Origin: Nakamurella multipartita DSM 44233
GTDB lineage: Bacteria; Actinomycetota; Actinomycetes; Mycobacteriales; Nakamurellaceae
Direction of reading: 5' to 3'
NCBI RefSeq assembly: GCF_000024365.1
Contig: NC_013235.1
Span: forward strand, 5,518,001 to 5,582,000
DNA: 64,000 nucleotides
The notes beneath the pieces were generated by a model. That model had not been told where the DNA came from. It saw only the letters and a program-made list of their open reading frames with translations, and did no database searches. The translations under genes were made by a program, and so were the position numbers. Shown here piece by piece: positions 7,875 through 16,388 of this stretch. Position 1 is the stretch's first letter, and each line of letters begins with the position of its first letter.

Positions 7875-7975
7875 AGCTGTCCAACCCCTCCCGGTCACGC
7901 CACTCGACCGGCCCGGGCGGGTTACCCGGCCGGGCGCGTCTCGGGCGGGACCAGGGAAGTCAGGAGTTTGACACT
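7875..7975 (-). ncRNA. Candidate IS110 bridge-RNA region
   Basis: IS110-group elements carry a non-coding 5' end that yields a bridge RNA guiding recombination. Here the stretch just upstream of the IS110 transposase start contains a near-perfect nested inverted repeat at 7911-7935 (GCCCGG, CGGGT, then ACCCG, CCGGGC) and no convincing gene. The assignment rests on position, structure and family knowledge only. The transposase is now broken, so the RNA would be a relic unless helped in trans. Confidence 0.25.
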
Positions 7976-8363
7976 CGTGCTCAAAGCAACAATCCGCTGT
8001 CCCCGCGGTGGTGAGGGGTCCCGCGCCTCCACGTTGATCCACGGACCGAACCACAGCACCAACTACGTTCACAGGGTCACCGAGACGACGCCCCAGCAGC
8101 ATCGCCCACACGGCAGCCACCGCCAGACTTTCACCCTCACCACAGAGGGCAACAAGCTCTGCGTCGTTGATCCGCGCGGACGGGTGGGCCGGGGCGGCGG
8201 GGGATGACGGTTCGACTGCCTCGACTGAGATGGGGCGGCGATCGTGGAGCCTACTCGGGCGAAGCGGACGCCGGCCGACCCGTCTCCCGGCGGCTTGTCA
8301 CGCCCTGGTGAGTTTTTCCGGCCTCGCCGCGGCCGCCCTCACACGATCGGCGTAAGGGGGGCT
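7976..8363. other. Gene-poor gap between IS110 remnant and globin gene
   Basis: No gene is supported here; the open frames have poor codon bias and no ribosome site. A single GATCCGCGCGG motif at about 8168-8180 belongs to the repeat family seen in arrays at 22044-22140 and 43648-43770. The right boundary of the IS110 element probably lies within the first part. Confidence 0.5.
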
Positions 8364-8392
8364 TTGATCCTGCCGCGGTTTGCGGTTACGCT
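8364..8392 (+). promoter_or_regulatory. Probable sigma-70-type promoter of the flavohaemoglobin-like gene
   Basis: TTGATC at 8364-8369 and TACGCT at 8387-8392 are separated by 17 bases. Transcription would start near 8399, leaving a leader of about 105 bases that contains the small frame at 8429-8494. Confidence 0.45.
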
Positions 8393-8428
8393 CGCTCCGA
8401 GTAATCGTCGACGCTGCGAGGAGCGCCT

Positions 8429-8494
8429 GTGACGAATTCGCCGCGCCGGAGCCCGCTTGCGGGCCGAGCCAGCCGTCCCACCATGAACGCGTGA
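8429..8494 (+). CDS. Possible 21-residue upstream peptide before the globin gene
   Basis: A GTG start preceded 5 bases away by GAGGAG (8418-8423) opens a 21-codon frame (MTNSPRRSPLAGRASRPTMNA). Its TGA touches the GAGGAA ribosome site of the globin gene. Codon bias is only moderately GC-rich. It may couple or tune translation of the globin; a real product is not proven. Confidence 0.3.
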   Translation: MTNSPRRSPLAGRASRPTMNA

Positions 8495-8504
8495 GGAACC
8501 CGTA

Positions 8505-9623
8505 GTGGCGGACATCGACACGGCCGGACTCAAGGCGAACTTCGGCGAGGTCGCGGGGCACGGGCCGGACGTGGTCGCGCAGTACTTCTACAGCTACCTG
8601 TTCCTGCGCTACCCCGAGACGCGGGACATGTTCCCGCCGTCGATGGCCAAGCAGCGCGACCGCCTGGTCGGCGCCCTGGTCCGCATCGTCACCAACGTGG
8701 ACAACATCGCCGAGCTGGTCCCCTACCTGGAGGACCTGGGCCGCGATCACCGCAAGTTCGGCGCCCTGTCCGCCCACTACCCGGCGGTCGGCGAGGCGCT
8801 GATCACCACCTTGCGCCACTTCAGCGGCGATTCCTGGACCGAGAAGCTGCACGACGACTGGGCCGCCGCCTACGGCCTGGTCGCGGCCACCATGTCCGGC
8901 GCGGCCGAGAAGGTGGACGCGTCCGAGCCGGCCTGGTGGGACGCCGACATCACCGAGGTCGACCTGCGCACGTTCGACCTGGCCGTGCTCAAGGTCCGCA
9001 CCGAGACCCCGCACCCCTACGTCGCCGGCCAGTCCATCTCGGTCGAACCGAGCACGTTGCGACCCCGCGAATGGCGCCTGTACACGCCGGCGAACGCCCC
9101 CGGCGGCCTGGAGATCGAGCTGCACGTCCGGTTGATCGACGGCGGCCCGGTGTCCACCGCCCTGGTCCGCAGCGCCGCCCCCGGCGACAAGCTGCGGCTG
9201 GGCCCGCCCTTCGGCCAGATGGTGCTCGACCCGGCGTCGCGCCGGCCGCTGCTGCTGGTCGGCGGCAGTACCGGGCTGGCCCCGCTCAAGGCCGTCATCG
9301 ACCAGCTGGCCCGCGACGGCGGCCGGCCGACCCACCTGTACTTCGGGGCGCGGTCGGTCCGCGAGATCTACGACCGCAAGGACCTGGATCTGCTCGCCGA
9401 GCGGTACCCCTGGCTGACCGTGGTGATCGCCATTTCCGACGACATTCGCTGGAAGGGCCCCCGCGGCGTGGTCGGTAAGGTGGTCGCCAACGCCGGCGAC
9501 TGGTCGTCGCACGACGTGATGGTCTGTGGCTCGCCCGCGATGGTGAAGTTCACCGTCGCCACCCTTATCGCCTCCGGCGTACCGGAGAATCAGATCAAGT
9601 TCGAGGATTTCGGCGACGCGTGA
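8505..9623 (+). CDS. Flavohaemoglobin-like protein (globin + FAD/NAD reductase)
   Basis: A 372-residue fusion. Residues 1-135 form a globin with proximal His82 (DHRKFG). Residues 150-372 form a ferredoxin-reductase-like module with the flavin motif RLYTPA (191-196), the nucleotide-binding GGSTGLAP (253-260) and CGSP (341-344). Such proteins oxidise nitric oxide to nitrate with O2 and NAD(P)H, or act as haem reductases. The flavin-binding segment is shorter than in E. coli Hmp (about 396 residues in total), so it belongs to the actinobacterial branch. GTG start with GAGGAA 6 bases upstream. It is followed 37 bp later by the DivIVA-like gene. Confidence 0.88.
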   Translation: MADIDTAGLKANFGEVAGHGPDVVAQYFYSYLFLRYPETRDMFPPSMAKQRDRLVGALVRIVTNVDNIAELVPYLEDLGRDHRKFGALSAHYPAVGEALITTLRHFSGDSWTEKLHDDWAAAYGLVAATMSGAAEKVDASEPAWWDADITEVDLRTFDLAVLKVRTETPHPYVAGQSISVEPSTLRPREWRLYTPANAPGGLEIELHVRLIDGGPVSTALVRSAAPGDKLRLGPPFGQMVLDPASRRPLLLVGGSTGLAPLKAVIDQLARDGGRPTHLYFGARSVREIYDRKDLDLLAERYPWLTVVIAISDDIRWKGPRGVVGKVVANAGDWSSHDVMVCGSPAMVKFTVATLIASGVPENQIKFEDFGDA

Positions 9624-9660
9624 CGGCGACCGAGCACCGGTCGATCAGAAGGAGAAACCC

Positions 9661-10503
9661 ATGACGGACTCGACCTCCGGGCTTCGAAACCTCGATGCGG
9701 TCACCGGCGCGGACCTGCAGACGGTCACGTTCGGCACCTCGAAGGGGTTCGGCCGCGGATACGACCAGCACGAGGTCGACTCGTTCGTCGTGCGCTGCGC
9801 CCAGGTCGTCGACCGGCTCCGGGCCCGGATCGACGACGTGGCCGCCCAGTACCAGTCGCAGATCGCCGAGTTGCAGGAACGCATCGACCGGGACAGCCGC
9901 AGCAACGAGGTCGCGCAGGCCATGAGCGTGCTGATCACCGCGCAGCAGACCGCCGATAAGACCGTGGCCCAGGCGGACGAGTACAGCGCCAAGGTGATGG
10001 CCGAGGCCCGCGAGCTGTACGAGGACACCCGCAAGAACGCCGCGACCCTGGAGCAGGAGACCGAGGACAAGGCTCGCCACGTCTACGAGGAGGCGCTGAG
10101 CCGGGCCGAGGCGATCGAGCGTGAGGCGACCAGCCGGGTCGAGCGGATGAACCTGAACTCCGAATCCGTGCAGACCGAGCTCGACCAGCAGACCGCCTAC
10201 CTGCGCACGCTGCGGGACACCACCCGGGTGCAGATCCAGACGTTCCTGGAGGGGCTGCTGGACCACGTCACCGACGAGTACGGCAAGGCCCACCCGATCG
10301 CCGCGGAGGCCGCGTCGGCGGCCACCGCCAACGCCCGCAAGGTGAAGCGGGCGGCCCGCTCGGGCAGCAAGGCGCCGGCCAAGACGATCAAGGTGGCCGG
10401 CCTGAACCCGGTCCGCCGCGGCCTGCCGGCGTTGCCGCCGCAGCCCGAGCCGGTCTACCAGGAGCAGTACTACGAGCAGGTCGACGTCTACCGCGACCGC
10501 TAG
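9661..10503 (+). CDS. DivIVA-domain coiled-coil protein
   Basis: A 280-residue, highly charged protein. The N-terminal region contains GFGRGYDQHEVDSFVVRCAQVV (first part GFGRGYDQHEVD), the membrane-curvature/anchoring type of motif of DivIVA/Wag31-like proteins. It is followed by a long heptad-rich coiled coil (residues about 50-200), then a basic Ala/Lys segment and an acidic Tyr-rich tail (YQEQYYEQVDVY). Such proteins organise polar growth or septum sites in actinobacteria. AGAAGGAG precedes the ATG. It ends at a strong terminator shared with ilvD. It is not in the usual dcw cluster, so it is probably a paralogue of the main DivIVA. Confidence 0.85.
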   Translation: MTDSTSGLRNLDAVTGADLQTVTFGTSKGFGRGYDQHEVDSFVVRCAQVVDRLRARIDDVAAQYQSQIAELQERIDRDSRSNEVAQAMSVLITAQQTADKTVAQADEYSAKVMAEARELYEDTRKNAATLEQETEDKARHVYEEALSRAEAIEREATSRVERMNLNSESVQTELDQQTAYLRTLRDTTRVQIQTFLEGLLDHVTDEYGKAHPIAAEAASAATANARKVKRAARSGSKAPAKTIKVAGLNPVRRGLPALPPQPEPVYQEQYYEQVDVYRDR

Positions 10504-10518
10504 CCCCGCCCGCCTCCG

Positions 10519-10551
10519 ACGAGCCCCCGACCGTTGCGGTCGGGGGCTCGT
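10519..10551. terminator. Bidirectional terminator between DivIVA-like gene and ilvD
   Basis: A 15-bp perfect stem (ACGAGCCCCCGACCG and its inverse) with a TTG loop lies between the two convergent stop codons. Confidence 0.85.
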
Positions 10552-10566
10552 GCGGTGCGCGGCCGG

Positions 10567-12270
10567 TCAGAAGCAGACGGCGCCCTTGGCGGCCGAGCCG
10601 ACCAGCTTGGCGTACTTGCCGGCGACCCCGAAGTTCAGGTTCTGCTCGCGGGGCTCCCAATCGGCCCGGCGTCGCTCCAGCTCGGCCTCGTCGACCAGCA
10701 GGTCCAGGGTCTTGGCGGCCAGGTCGAGCCGGATCTGATCACCCTCCTGCACCAGCGCGATCGGCCCGCCGTGCGCTGCCTCCGGGGCGATGTGCCCGAT
10801 GCAGGGGCCGGTGGTGCCGCCGGAGAACCGGCCGTCGGTGAGCAGCAGGACGTCCTTGCCCAGGCCGGCACCCTTGATCGCGCCGGTGACGGCGAGCATC
10901 TCGCGCATCCCCGGGCCGCCCTTGGGGCCCTCCCAGCGGATGACGATGACGTCGCCCTTGCCCAGCGTGCCGTTGGTGACCGCCTCGAGCACCCCGGCCT
11001 CGCCGTCGAACACCCGGGCCGGGCCGGTGAACTCGGCGTACTCGATCCCGGCGCTCTTGATCACCGCGCCCTCCGGGGCCAGCGAGCCGTGCAGGATGGT
11101 GATCCCGCCGGTGGTGTGGATCGGATTGGACAGCTTGCGCAGCACGTCGCCGTCCAGCTCCGGCGGGTTCAGCTCGGCCAGGTTCTCGGCCATCGTCTTG
11201 CCGGTGACGGTCAGCGTGTCCCCGTGCAGCAGGCCCGCGTCCAGCAGCGCCTTCATCACCACCGGCACCCCGCCGATGCGGTCCACGTCGGTCATCACGT
11301 AGCGGCCGAACGGCTTGACATCGGCCAGGTGCGGGGTCCGCTCGCCGATCCGGTTGAAGTCCTCCAGGGCCAGGTCGACCTTGGCCTCGTGCGCGATGGC
11401 CATCAGGTGCAGCACCGCGTTCGTCGACCCGCCCAGCGCCATCAGCACCGTGATCGCGTTCTCGAACGCCTTCTTGGTCAGGATGTCGCGCGAGGTGATG
11501 CCGGCGTCGATGAGGGCGACGACGGCCTGCCCGCTGCGGATCGCGTAGGTGTCCCGGCGCGCGTCCGGGGCGGGCGGCGCGGCGCTGCCGGGCAGCGACA
11601 TGCCCAGCGCCTCGGCCACGCTGGCCATCGTGTTGGCCGTGTACATGCCGCCGCAGGCGCCCTCGCCCGGACAGATGGCCTTCTCGATCTCGGTCAGCCG
11701 CTCCCGGCTGATCTTGCCGGCCAGGCAGGCGCCGACGCCTTCGAAGGCGTCGATGATGGTGACGGTCTCGCCGTCGAGCTGACCGGGCAGGGTCGAGCCG
11801 GCGTAGAGGAACACGGCCGCGATGTCCAGGCGGGCCGCGGCCATCAGCATGCCGGGCTCGGACTTGTCGCAGCCGGCCAGCAGCACCCCGCCGTCGAGCT
11901 GCTCGGCCCGGAAGACCGTCTCCACCGAGTCGGCGATGACCTCACGGCTGACCAGCGAGTAGTGCATGCCGCCGTGGCCCATGGAGATGCCGTCGGACAC
12001 CGAGATGGTGCCGAACTCCAGCGGGTAGCCGTCGGCCTCGTGCACGCCCTGCTTGGCCGCCTTGGCCAGCCGGTCCAGGGACATGTTGCACGGGGTGATC
12101 TCGTTCCAGGAACTGGCGACGCCGATCTGCGGCTTGCGCCAGTCGTCGTCGCCCATGCCCACCGCCCGCAGCATGCCGCGGGCCGGAGCCCGCTCGATGC
12201 CGTCGGTGACGATGTGGCTGTGCGGCTTGCGGTGCTGCTTTCCTGCGGCGTCGGCGGCGGTCTCGCTCAT
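10567..12270 (-). CDS. ilvD: Dihydroxy-acid dehydratase
   Basis: A 567-residue enzyme that dehydrates 2,3-dihydroxy-isovalerate and its homologue in valine, leucine and isoleucine synthesis. Cysteines C61 (TPCN), C134 (AGCDKS) and C206 (GACGGM) match the cluster ligands of the [2Fe-2S] class, as in Mycobacterium tuberculosis IlvD, and the length is also typical of that class. Other family signatures are [11 protein letters not shown] and [12 protein letters not shown]. It is monocistronic, converging on the DivIVA-like gene and divergent from the patatin gene across 130 bp. Confidence 0.97.
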   Translation of the reverse strand: MSETAADAAGKQHRKPHSHIVTDGIERAPARGMLRAVGMGDDDWRKPQIGVASSWNEITPCNMSLDRLAKAAKQGVHEADGYPLEFGTISVSDGISMGHGGMHYSLVSREVIADSVETVFRAEQLDGGVLLAGCDKSEPGMLMAAARLDIAAVFLYAGSTLPGQLDGETVTIIDAFEGVGACLAGKISRERLTEIEKAICPGEGACGGMYTANTMASVAEALGMSLPGSAAPPAPDARRDTYAIRSGQAVVALIDAGITSRDILTKKAFENAITVLMALGGSTNAVLHLMAIAHEAKVDLALEDFNRIGERTPHLADVKPFGRYVMTDVDRIGGVPVVMKALLDAGLLHGDTLTVTGKTMAENLAELNPPELDGDVLRKLSNPIHTTGGITILHGSLAPEGAVIKSAGIEYAEFTGPARVFDGEAGVLEAVTNGTLGKGDVIVIRWEGPKGGPGMREMLAVTGAIKGAGLGKDVLLLTDGRFSGGTTGPCIGHIAPEAAHGGPIALVQEGDQIRLDLAAKTLDLLVDEAELERRRADWEPREQNLNFGVAGKYAKLVGSAAKGAVCF

Positions 12271-12340
12271 GGGCTCGACCCTACTTCGGCGGGCTCGCCC
12301 AGGAGAACTCGCTCACATCGCGACACTGCACGTCAGGGGG

Positions 12341-12362
12341 TGGCCGATCGGCCAATTACCCT
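12341..12362 (+). promoter_or_regulatory. Palindrome and possible -10 site upstream of patatin operon
   Basis: TGGCCGATCGGCCA (12341-12354) is a perfect 14-base palindrome. A TACCCT hexamer at 12357-12362 follows, 38 bases before the patatin start, so the palindrome would sit in the promoter spacer. No -35 is obvious. Confidence 0.3.
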
Positions 12363-12400
12363 CGACCCACAGTTCTTACCTCTTTCGAAGGGTGCGCCCC

Positions 12401-13729
12401 ATGGCGAACCAGCCTCCGGTCACCATCGCCATTGCCTGTCAGGGAGGTGGCAGCCACACCGCCTTCACCGCCGGCGTGCTCAGCCGCTGGCTCGAGGACG
12501 ACGCGCTGCGCGAGGTCGAGGTCAAGGGTCTGTCCGGGACCTCCGGCGGCGCGATCTGCGCGTTGCTGGCCTGGTCGGCGTTGCTGGAGAAGCGGCCGGA
12601 GGACGCCCGGCGGCGGCTGGCCTCGTTCTGGGCGGCGAACTCGGCCGCTTCGCCGGCGGAGAAGGTCGTCAACGATCTGATCCTGGCCGCCTCCCGGCTC
12701 TCGCACTACGTCGCCGCACCGGCGATCAGCCCCTACTCCACGCCGACCTCGACGATGTCGCTGGACCACCTGCGCTCGCTGCTCGAGGACGCCCTGGACT
12801 TCACCGCCATCGGACAGCTCGCGGCCGACGCCGGCGAGCAGGCGCCGCTGCTGCTGCTGGGCGCGGTCGACGTGCTCTCCGGCTCATTCAAGGCGTTCAA
12901 CAGCCACGAGGGGGAGATCAGCGCCGACGCGGTCCTGGCCTCGGCCGCCATCCCCAACCTGTTCCGGTCGGTGCCGGTCGACGGCCACCTGTACTGGGAC
13001 GGGCTGTTCTCGCAGAACCCGCCGATCGGCGACCTGCTCTACTGCGAGCCCGACGAGATCTGGGTCATCCAGATCAACCCGACCGAACGGGTCACCGAGC
13101 CGACCAGCGTGCTGGAGATCGAGGACCGCCGCAACGAACTGGGCGGCAATCTCTCGCTGTACCAGGAGTTGAACTTCATCGAACAGATGGACTCGATGAT
13201 CGAACGCGGCCTGCTGCGCAGCGAGCGGTACCGCCCGGTCACCGTGCGGATCCTGGAGATGAACCGGCCGCCGTCCTCCGAGCGGCTGGGCTACGCCTCC
13301 AAGCTCAACCGGGATCCGGCCTTCCTGCGCGAGCTGATCGCCCAGGGCGAGGAGCAGGCCGGCGAATTCCTGGCCGCGTTGCGCTTCGAGAACGCCTGGG
13401 ACGCGGGCGAGCTGGAGACCGTGCTGGACTTCTTCGCCCCGGACGCACTGATCGCCTCGTCCAGCCCGTTCAGCGAGCTGGCGCCGACCCGCGACCCGGC
13501 CGCCCGTCGCGAGTACCTGACCGACCGGCTGGCGGCCGGGGTGACGATCGACCACAACCGCAAGCAGATCGTCAAGCGCAACCACGCCAAGTGGCGCATC
13601 CGCTCCACCGATCCGTCGACCGGGGTGAAGGTCGAGGGCACGGCCGCCGCCGACTTCCGCGACGGCAAGGTGGTCCGGTTCTCGCTGGGTACCTTCGACA
13701 TGTTCCCGCTCGACCCGCTGGAGGAGTGA
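12401..13729 (+). CDS. Patatin-like phospholipase with C-terminal NTF2/SnoaL-like domain
   Basis: A 442-residue protein. The N-terminal patatin domain has the oxyanion loop CQGGGSHTAF (13-22), nucleophile GTSGG (46-50, Ser48) and the Asp200-Gly201 dyad partner (YWDGLFSQNPP). This catalytic pair is typical of lipid acyl hydrolases. Residues about 326-436 (FENAWDAGELETVLDFFAPD onwards) look like an NTF2/SnoaL-type cone domain, an unusual addition. ATG 12401 is chosen because the patatin fold starts here and GAAGGG lies upstream; the longer frame crosses the ilvD promoter region. It is first in a three-gene run with a serine hydrolase and an M48 protease, suggesting envelope or lipid turnover. 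Confidence 0.85.
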   Translation: MANQPPVTIAIACQGGGSHTAFTAGVLSRWLEDDALREVEVKGLSGTSGGAICALLAWSALLEKRPEDARRRLASFWAANSAASPAEKVVNDLILAASRLSHYVAAPAISPYSTPTSTMSLDHLRSLLEDALDFTAIGQLAADAGEQAPLLLLGAVDVLSGSFKAFNSHEGEISADAVLASAAIPNLFRSVPVDGHLYWDGLFSQNPPIGDLLYCEPDEIWVIQINPTERVTEPTSVLEIEDRRNELGGNLSLYQELNFIEQMDSMIERGLLRSERYRPVTVRILEMNRPPSSERLGYASKLNRDPAFLRELIAQGEEQAGEFLAALRFENAWDAGELETVLDFFAPDALIASSSPFSELAPTRDPAARREYLTDRLAAGVTIDHNRKQIVKRNHAKWRIRSTDPSTGVKVEGTAAADFRDGKVVRFSLGTFDMFPLDPLEE

Positions 13730-13784
13730 GGGCACCGCCCGCCCCGTCCCCCCGGAACCACTTCGCCCTGGAGTCAGCACCCCC

Positions 13785-14972
13785 ATGACCATGATCGGCT
13801 TTCCGCCGCGCCCGGCCGACCGTTGGTCGCTCGCCACCTGGCAGAACGCGCCCGCCAACCGCTGGTCGTTCCAGCACGTCCGCGAGGTCGTGCCGACCGC
13901 CCGGGTGTCCCGCGGCGGCACGACGGCCACGCCGCTGCCGATGGCCGGCGGGTTCGACCCCGAGCAGGCGGTGTGGCGACTCGAGGGCAACTGGTCGACG
14001 GTGGCCGACGTCATCGCCGACACCTACACCGACGGTTTCCTGGTGCTGCACCGCGGCCAGGTGGTCACCGAGCAGTACCCCGAGGGCATGCCGGCGGACC
14101 GCCCGCACATCCTGATGTCGGTCTCCAAGTCGGTGGTCGGCGCCCTGGTCGGCATCCTGGCCGACGAGGGCGCGATCGACGTGCTCACCGCGGTGGACGC
14201 GTACGTGCCCGAACTGGCCGGGTCCGGGTACCGCGGGGCCACCGTGCAGGACGTGCTGGACATGCGCTCGGGGGTGCGGTTCTCCGAGACCTACCTGGAC
14301 CCGGCCGCCGAGGTGCGGCTGCTGGAGCAGGTCATCGGCTGGGCACCGCGCACCGATCCGGACCTGCCGACGTCGATGTACGACTACCTGGCGACACTGC
14401 GGGCCGATCGCGCGCACGGCACCGCGTTCGAGTACCGCTCGTGCGAGACCGACATCCTGGCCTGGGTGTGCGAGCGGGCCACCGGCAGCCGGCTGACCGA
14501 GCTGCTGTCCTCCCGGATCTGGGCCAAGCTGGGCTGCGAGCAGGACATGGACGCGGCGGTCGACCCGGCCGGCGCGGTGTTCGCCGACGGCGGCCTGTCC
14601 GCCACCCTGCGCGACCTGGGCCGGTTCGGTCAGATGCTGCTGGACGGCGGGTTCGCGCACGGACGGCCGGTGGTGCCCGGCTGGTGGATCACCGACAGCC
14701 TGGCCGGGGCGGCCGACACCCGGGACACGTTCGCCGCCTCCGGCAACGGCTCCTGGCTGCCGGGCGGCGGCTACCGCAACCAGTTCTGGCTACCCGGCGG
14801 CCGGGAGGTGTTGCTGTGCCTGGGCATCCACGGCCAGCTCATCTGGATCGAGCCGGCTCGCGAGCTCGTCGTGGTCAAGCTGTCGTCCTGGCCGTTGCCG
14901 CAGCAGCCGGCCCTGCTGCTGGACACCTTCGCGGCCATCGACATGATCGGATTCCAGCTCACCCTCGGCTGA
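13785..14972 (+). CDS. Serine hydrolase (class C beta-lactamase/6-aminohexanoate-dimer hydrolase-like)
   Basis: A 395-residue member of the penicillin-binding-protein-like serine hydrolases. The catalytic S-x-x-K is SVSK (112-115) and the general-base Tyr is in YRS (217-219); a C-terminal IHGQLIW segment takes the place of the KTG-like strand. The organisation resembles NylB-type hydrolases, which cleave small amides and esters. No signal peptide is visible, so it probably acts in the cytoplasm. It lies 55 bp after the patatin gene and 33 bp before the M48 gene. The substrate is unknown. Confidence 0.85.
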   Translation: MTMIGFPPRPADRWSLATWQNAPANRWSFQHVREVVPTARVSRGGTTATPLPMAGGFDPEQAVWRLEGNWSTVADVIADTYTDGFLVLHRGQVVTEQYPEGMPADRPHILMSVSKSVVGALVGILADEGAIDVLTAVDAYVPELAGSGYRGATVQDVLDMRSGVRFSETYLDPAAEVRLLEQVIGWAPRTDPDLPTSMYDYLATLRADRAHGTAFEYRSCETDILAWVCERATGSRLTELLSSRIWAKLGCEQDMDAAVDPAGAVFADGGLSATLRDLGRFGQMLLDGGFAHGRPVVPGWWITDSLAGAADTRDTFAASGNGSWLPGGGYRNQFWLPGGREVLLCLGIHGQLIWIEPARELVVVKLSSWPLPQQPALLLDTFAAIDMIGFQLTLG

Positions 14973-15005
14973 CCCGACGAACTCGAAGACCAACGGAGGT
15001 CAGCG

Positions 15006-16100
15006 ATGTCGAACTCCCCCGCCCGCCGGCGCGTCCGATTCCCGGGCATCAGTTCCCGGGCCTGGGAGCATCCGGCCCACCGGTCCGCGCTGGTCGCGCT
15101 GCGGGCCCTGCCGGGCTTCGACACCCTGCTCAAGACGATGGACGGCCTGTTCCGGGGCCGCAAGCAGCGGCTGATGTTCCTGGCCTCGGCGGTCCGGGTC
15201 GGCGAACGGCAGTTCCCCGAGCTCGATCGCCTGCTCACCGACGCCGTCCTGACCCTGGACGCCCAGGAGCGGCCGGAGCTGTACGTGCTGCAGAGCCCGG
15301 AGGTCAACGCGGTCAGCATCGGCATGCAGCAGCCGTTCATCGTGCTGACCACCGGCCTGCTGGACCTGATGGAGCACGAGGAGCTGCGGGTGGTGATCGG
15401 GCACGAACTGGGCCATGTGCTCAGCGGCCACGCCGTCTACCAGACCATGCTCGGCCACCTGCTGCGGGTCGCCGGCAACTTCGGCTGGCTACCGGTCGGC
15501 GGCTGGTCGCTGCGGGCCCTGATCGCGGCGCTGTACGAGTGGAGCCGCAAGTCCGAGCTGTCCGGCGACCGGGCCGGCCTGCTGGTCTCGCAGGACCCGC
15601 ACGCATCGATCCGGGTGATGATGAAGATCGCCGGCGGCGCCGGGCTGGCCCAGATGGACACGGTGGCGTTCATGGAGCAGGCCGCCGAGTACGAATCGAC
15701 CGGCGACGCCCGGGACAGCCTGGCCAAGCTGATGAACGTCGAGCTGCAGACGCACCCGTTCTCGGTGATGCGGGCCGGCCAGATCCGGTCCTGGGTCGAC
15801 CACGGCGAGTACAAGGCGATCCTGAGCGGGAAATACCCCCTGCGGGTTGACGATCCGCAGGCCTCGGTGACCGATCAGGTCAAGGCGGCCGCCCGCAGCT
15901 ACCGGGACAACCTGACCACATCCAAGGATCCGCTCACCCAGAAGGTGGTCGGTGCGACCCGCAACCTCGGCGGCGCCGCGCAGAACGCCGGGCAGAACGT
16001 GGCCAGCGCGCTGGCCACCCTCTGGCGGCAGGCCAACCAGGGCGGCACCGACATCGACGGGTCCGCGGATGAAGGGCCGGCGGGCGCACCGCGTCCCTGA
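15006..16100 (+). CDS. M48 family zinc metalloprotease
   Basis: A 364-residue protein with the zinc motif HELGH (133-137) and a likely third ligand Glu184 (KSELSGDRA), as in M48/HtpX-type peptidases. A hydrophobic stretch follows the HELGH helix (about 148-178), which could be membrane-associated. A GGAGGT precedes the ATG. It ends the patatin-hydrolase-protease run and is followed by a block of palindromic repeats. The C-terminal 60 residues are Ala/Asn-rich and probably disordered. Family knowledge suggests quality control of envelope proteins. Confidence 0.87.
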   Translation: MSNSPARRRVRFPGISSRAWEHPAHRSALVALRALPGFDTLLKTMDGLFRGRKQRLMFLASAVRVGERQFPELDRLLTDAVLTLDAQERPELYVLQSPEVNAVSIGMQQPFIVLTTGLLDLMEHEELRVVIGHELGHVLSGHAVYQTMLGHLLRVAGNFGWLPVGGWSLRALIAALYEWSRKSELSGDRAGLLVSQDPHASIRVMMKIAGGAGLAQMDTVAFMEQAAEYESTGDARDSLAKLMNVELQTHPFSVMRAGQIRSWVDHGEYKAILSGKYPLRVDDPQASVTDQVKAAARSYRDNLTTSKDPLTQKVVGATRNLGGAAQNAGQNVASALATLWRQANQGGTDIDGSADEGPAGAPRP

Positions 16101-16116
16101 GCGCCGACTCCGGGCT

Positions 16117-16344
16117 GGTTCGCTGATCTTTCCCGCGCCGTCGCCGGCGATCTGCCCGATTCGGCGCGGGTTTCCTCCGCGAACCGGCCCGGCCCGGTTC
16201 GCTGATCTTTCCCGCGCCGATGCTGGCGATCTGCCCGATTCGGCGCGGGTTTCCTCCGCGAACCGGCCCGGCCCGCCACGGTTCGCTGATCTTTCCCGCG
16301 CCGACGCCGGCCATCTGCCCGATTCGGCGCGGGTTTGATCAGCG
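16117..16344. repeat. Three tandem palindromic repeats (CGCTGATC family)
   Basis: Three copies start with GGTTCGCTGATCTTTCCCG at 16117, 16196 and 16280 (periods 79 and 84 bp). Each contains an inner GCGCC...GGCGC inverted pair. The last copy closes with GATCAGCG, making a full palindrome. A perfect relative lies at 53272-53336. The block fills the gap between the convergent M48 protease and ATP-grasp genes and may stop transcription from both sides. Confidence 0.8.
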
Positions 16345-16388
16345 GACCGTCAAGGGCGGCCGACCGTCAGGGGCGGCCGACCCCGGGC

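Noticed and set aside
1642-7974. ttgacac at 1642-1648 and 7968-7974 as the IS110 boundaries
   Set aside because: A 7-base match is expected about once by chance over the distances compared; retained only as a weak hint.
10001-10040. Simple charged repeats in the DivIVA-like gene as a nucleotide repeat
   Set aside because: The repetition reflects coiled-coil amino-acid bias, not DNA repeats.
10534-13788. A 1,084-codon open frame on the plus strand across ilvD and the patatin gene
   Set aside because: It is antisense to ilvD and out of frame with the patatin gene; long stop-free frames are expected from extreme GC at third positions. No protein family is recognisable.
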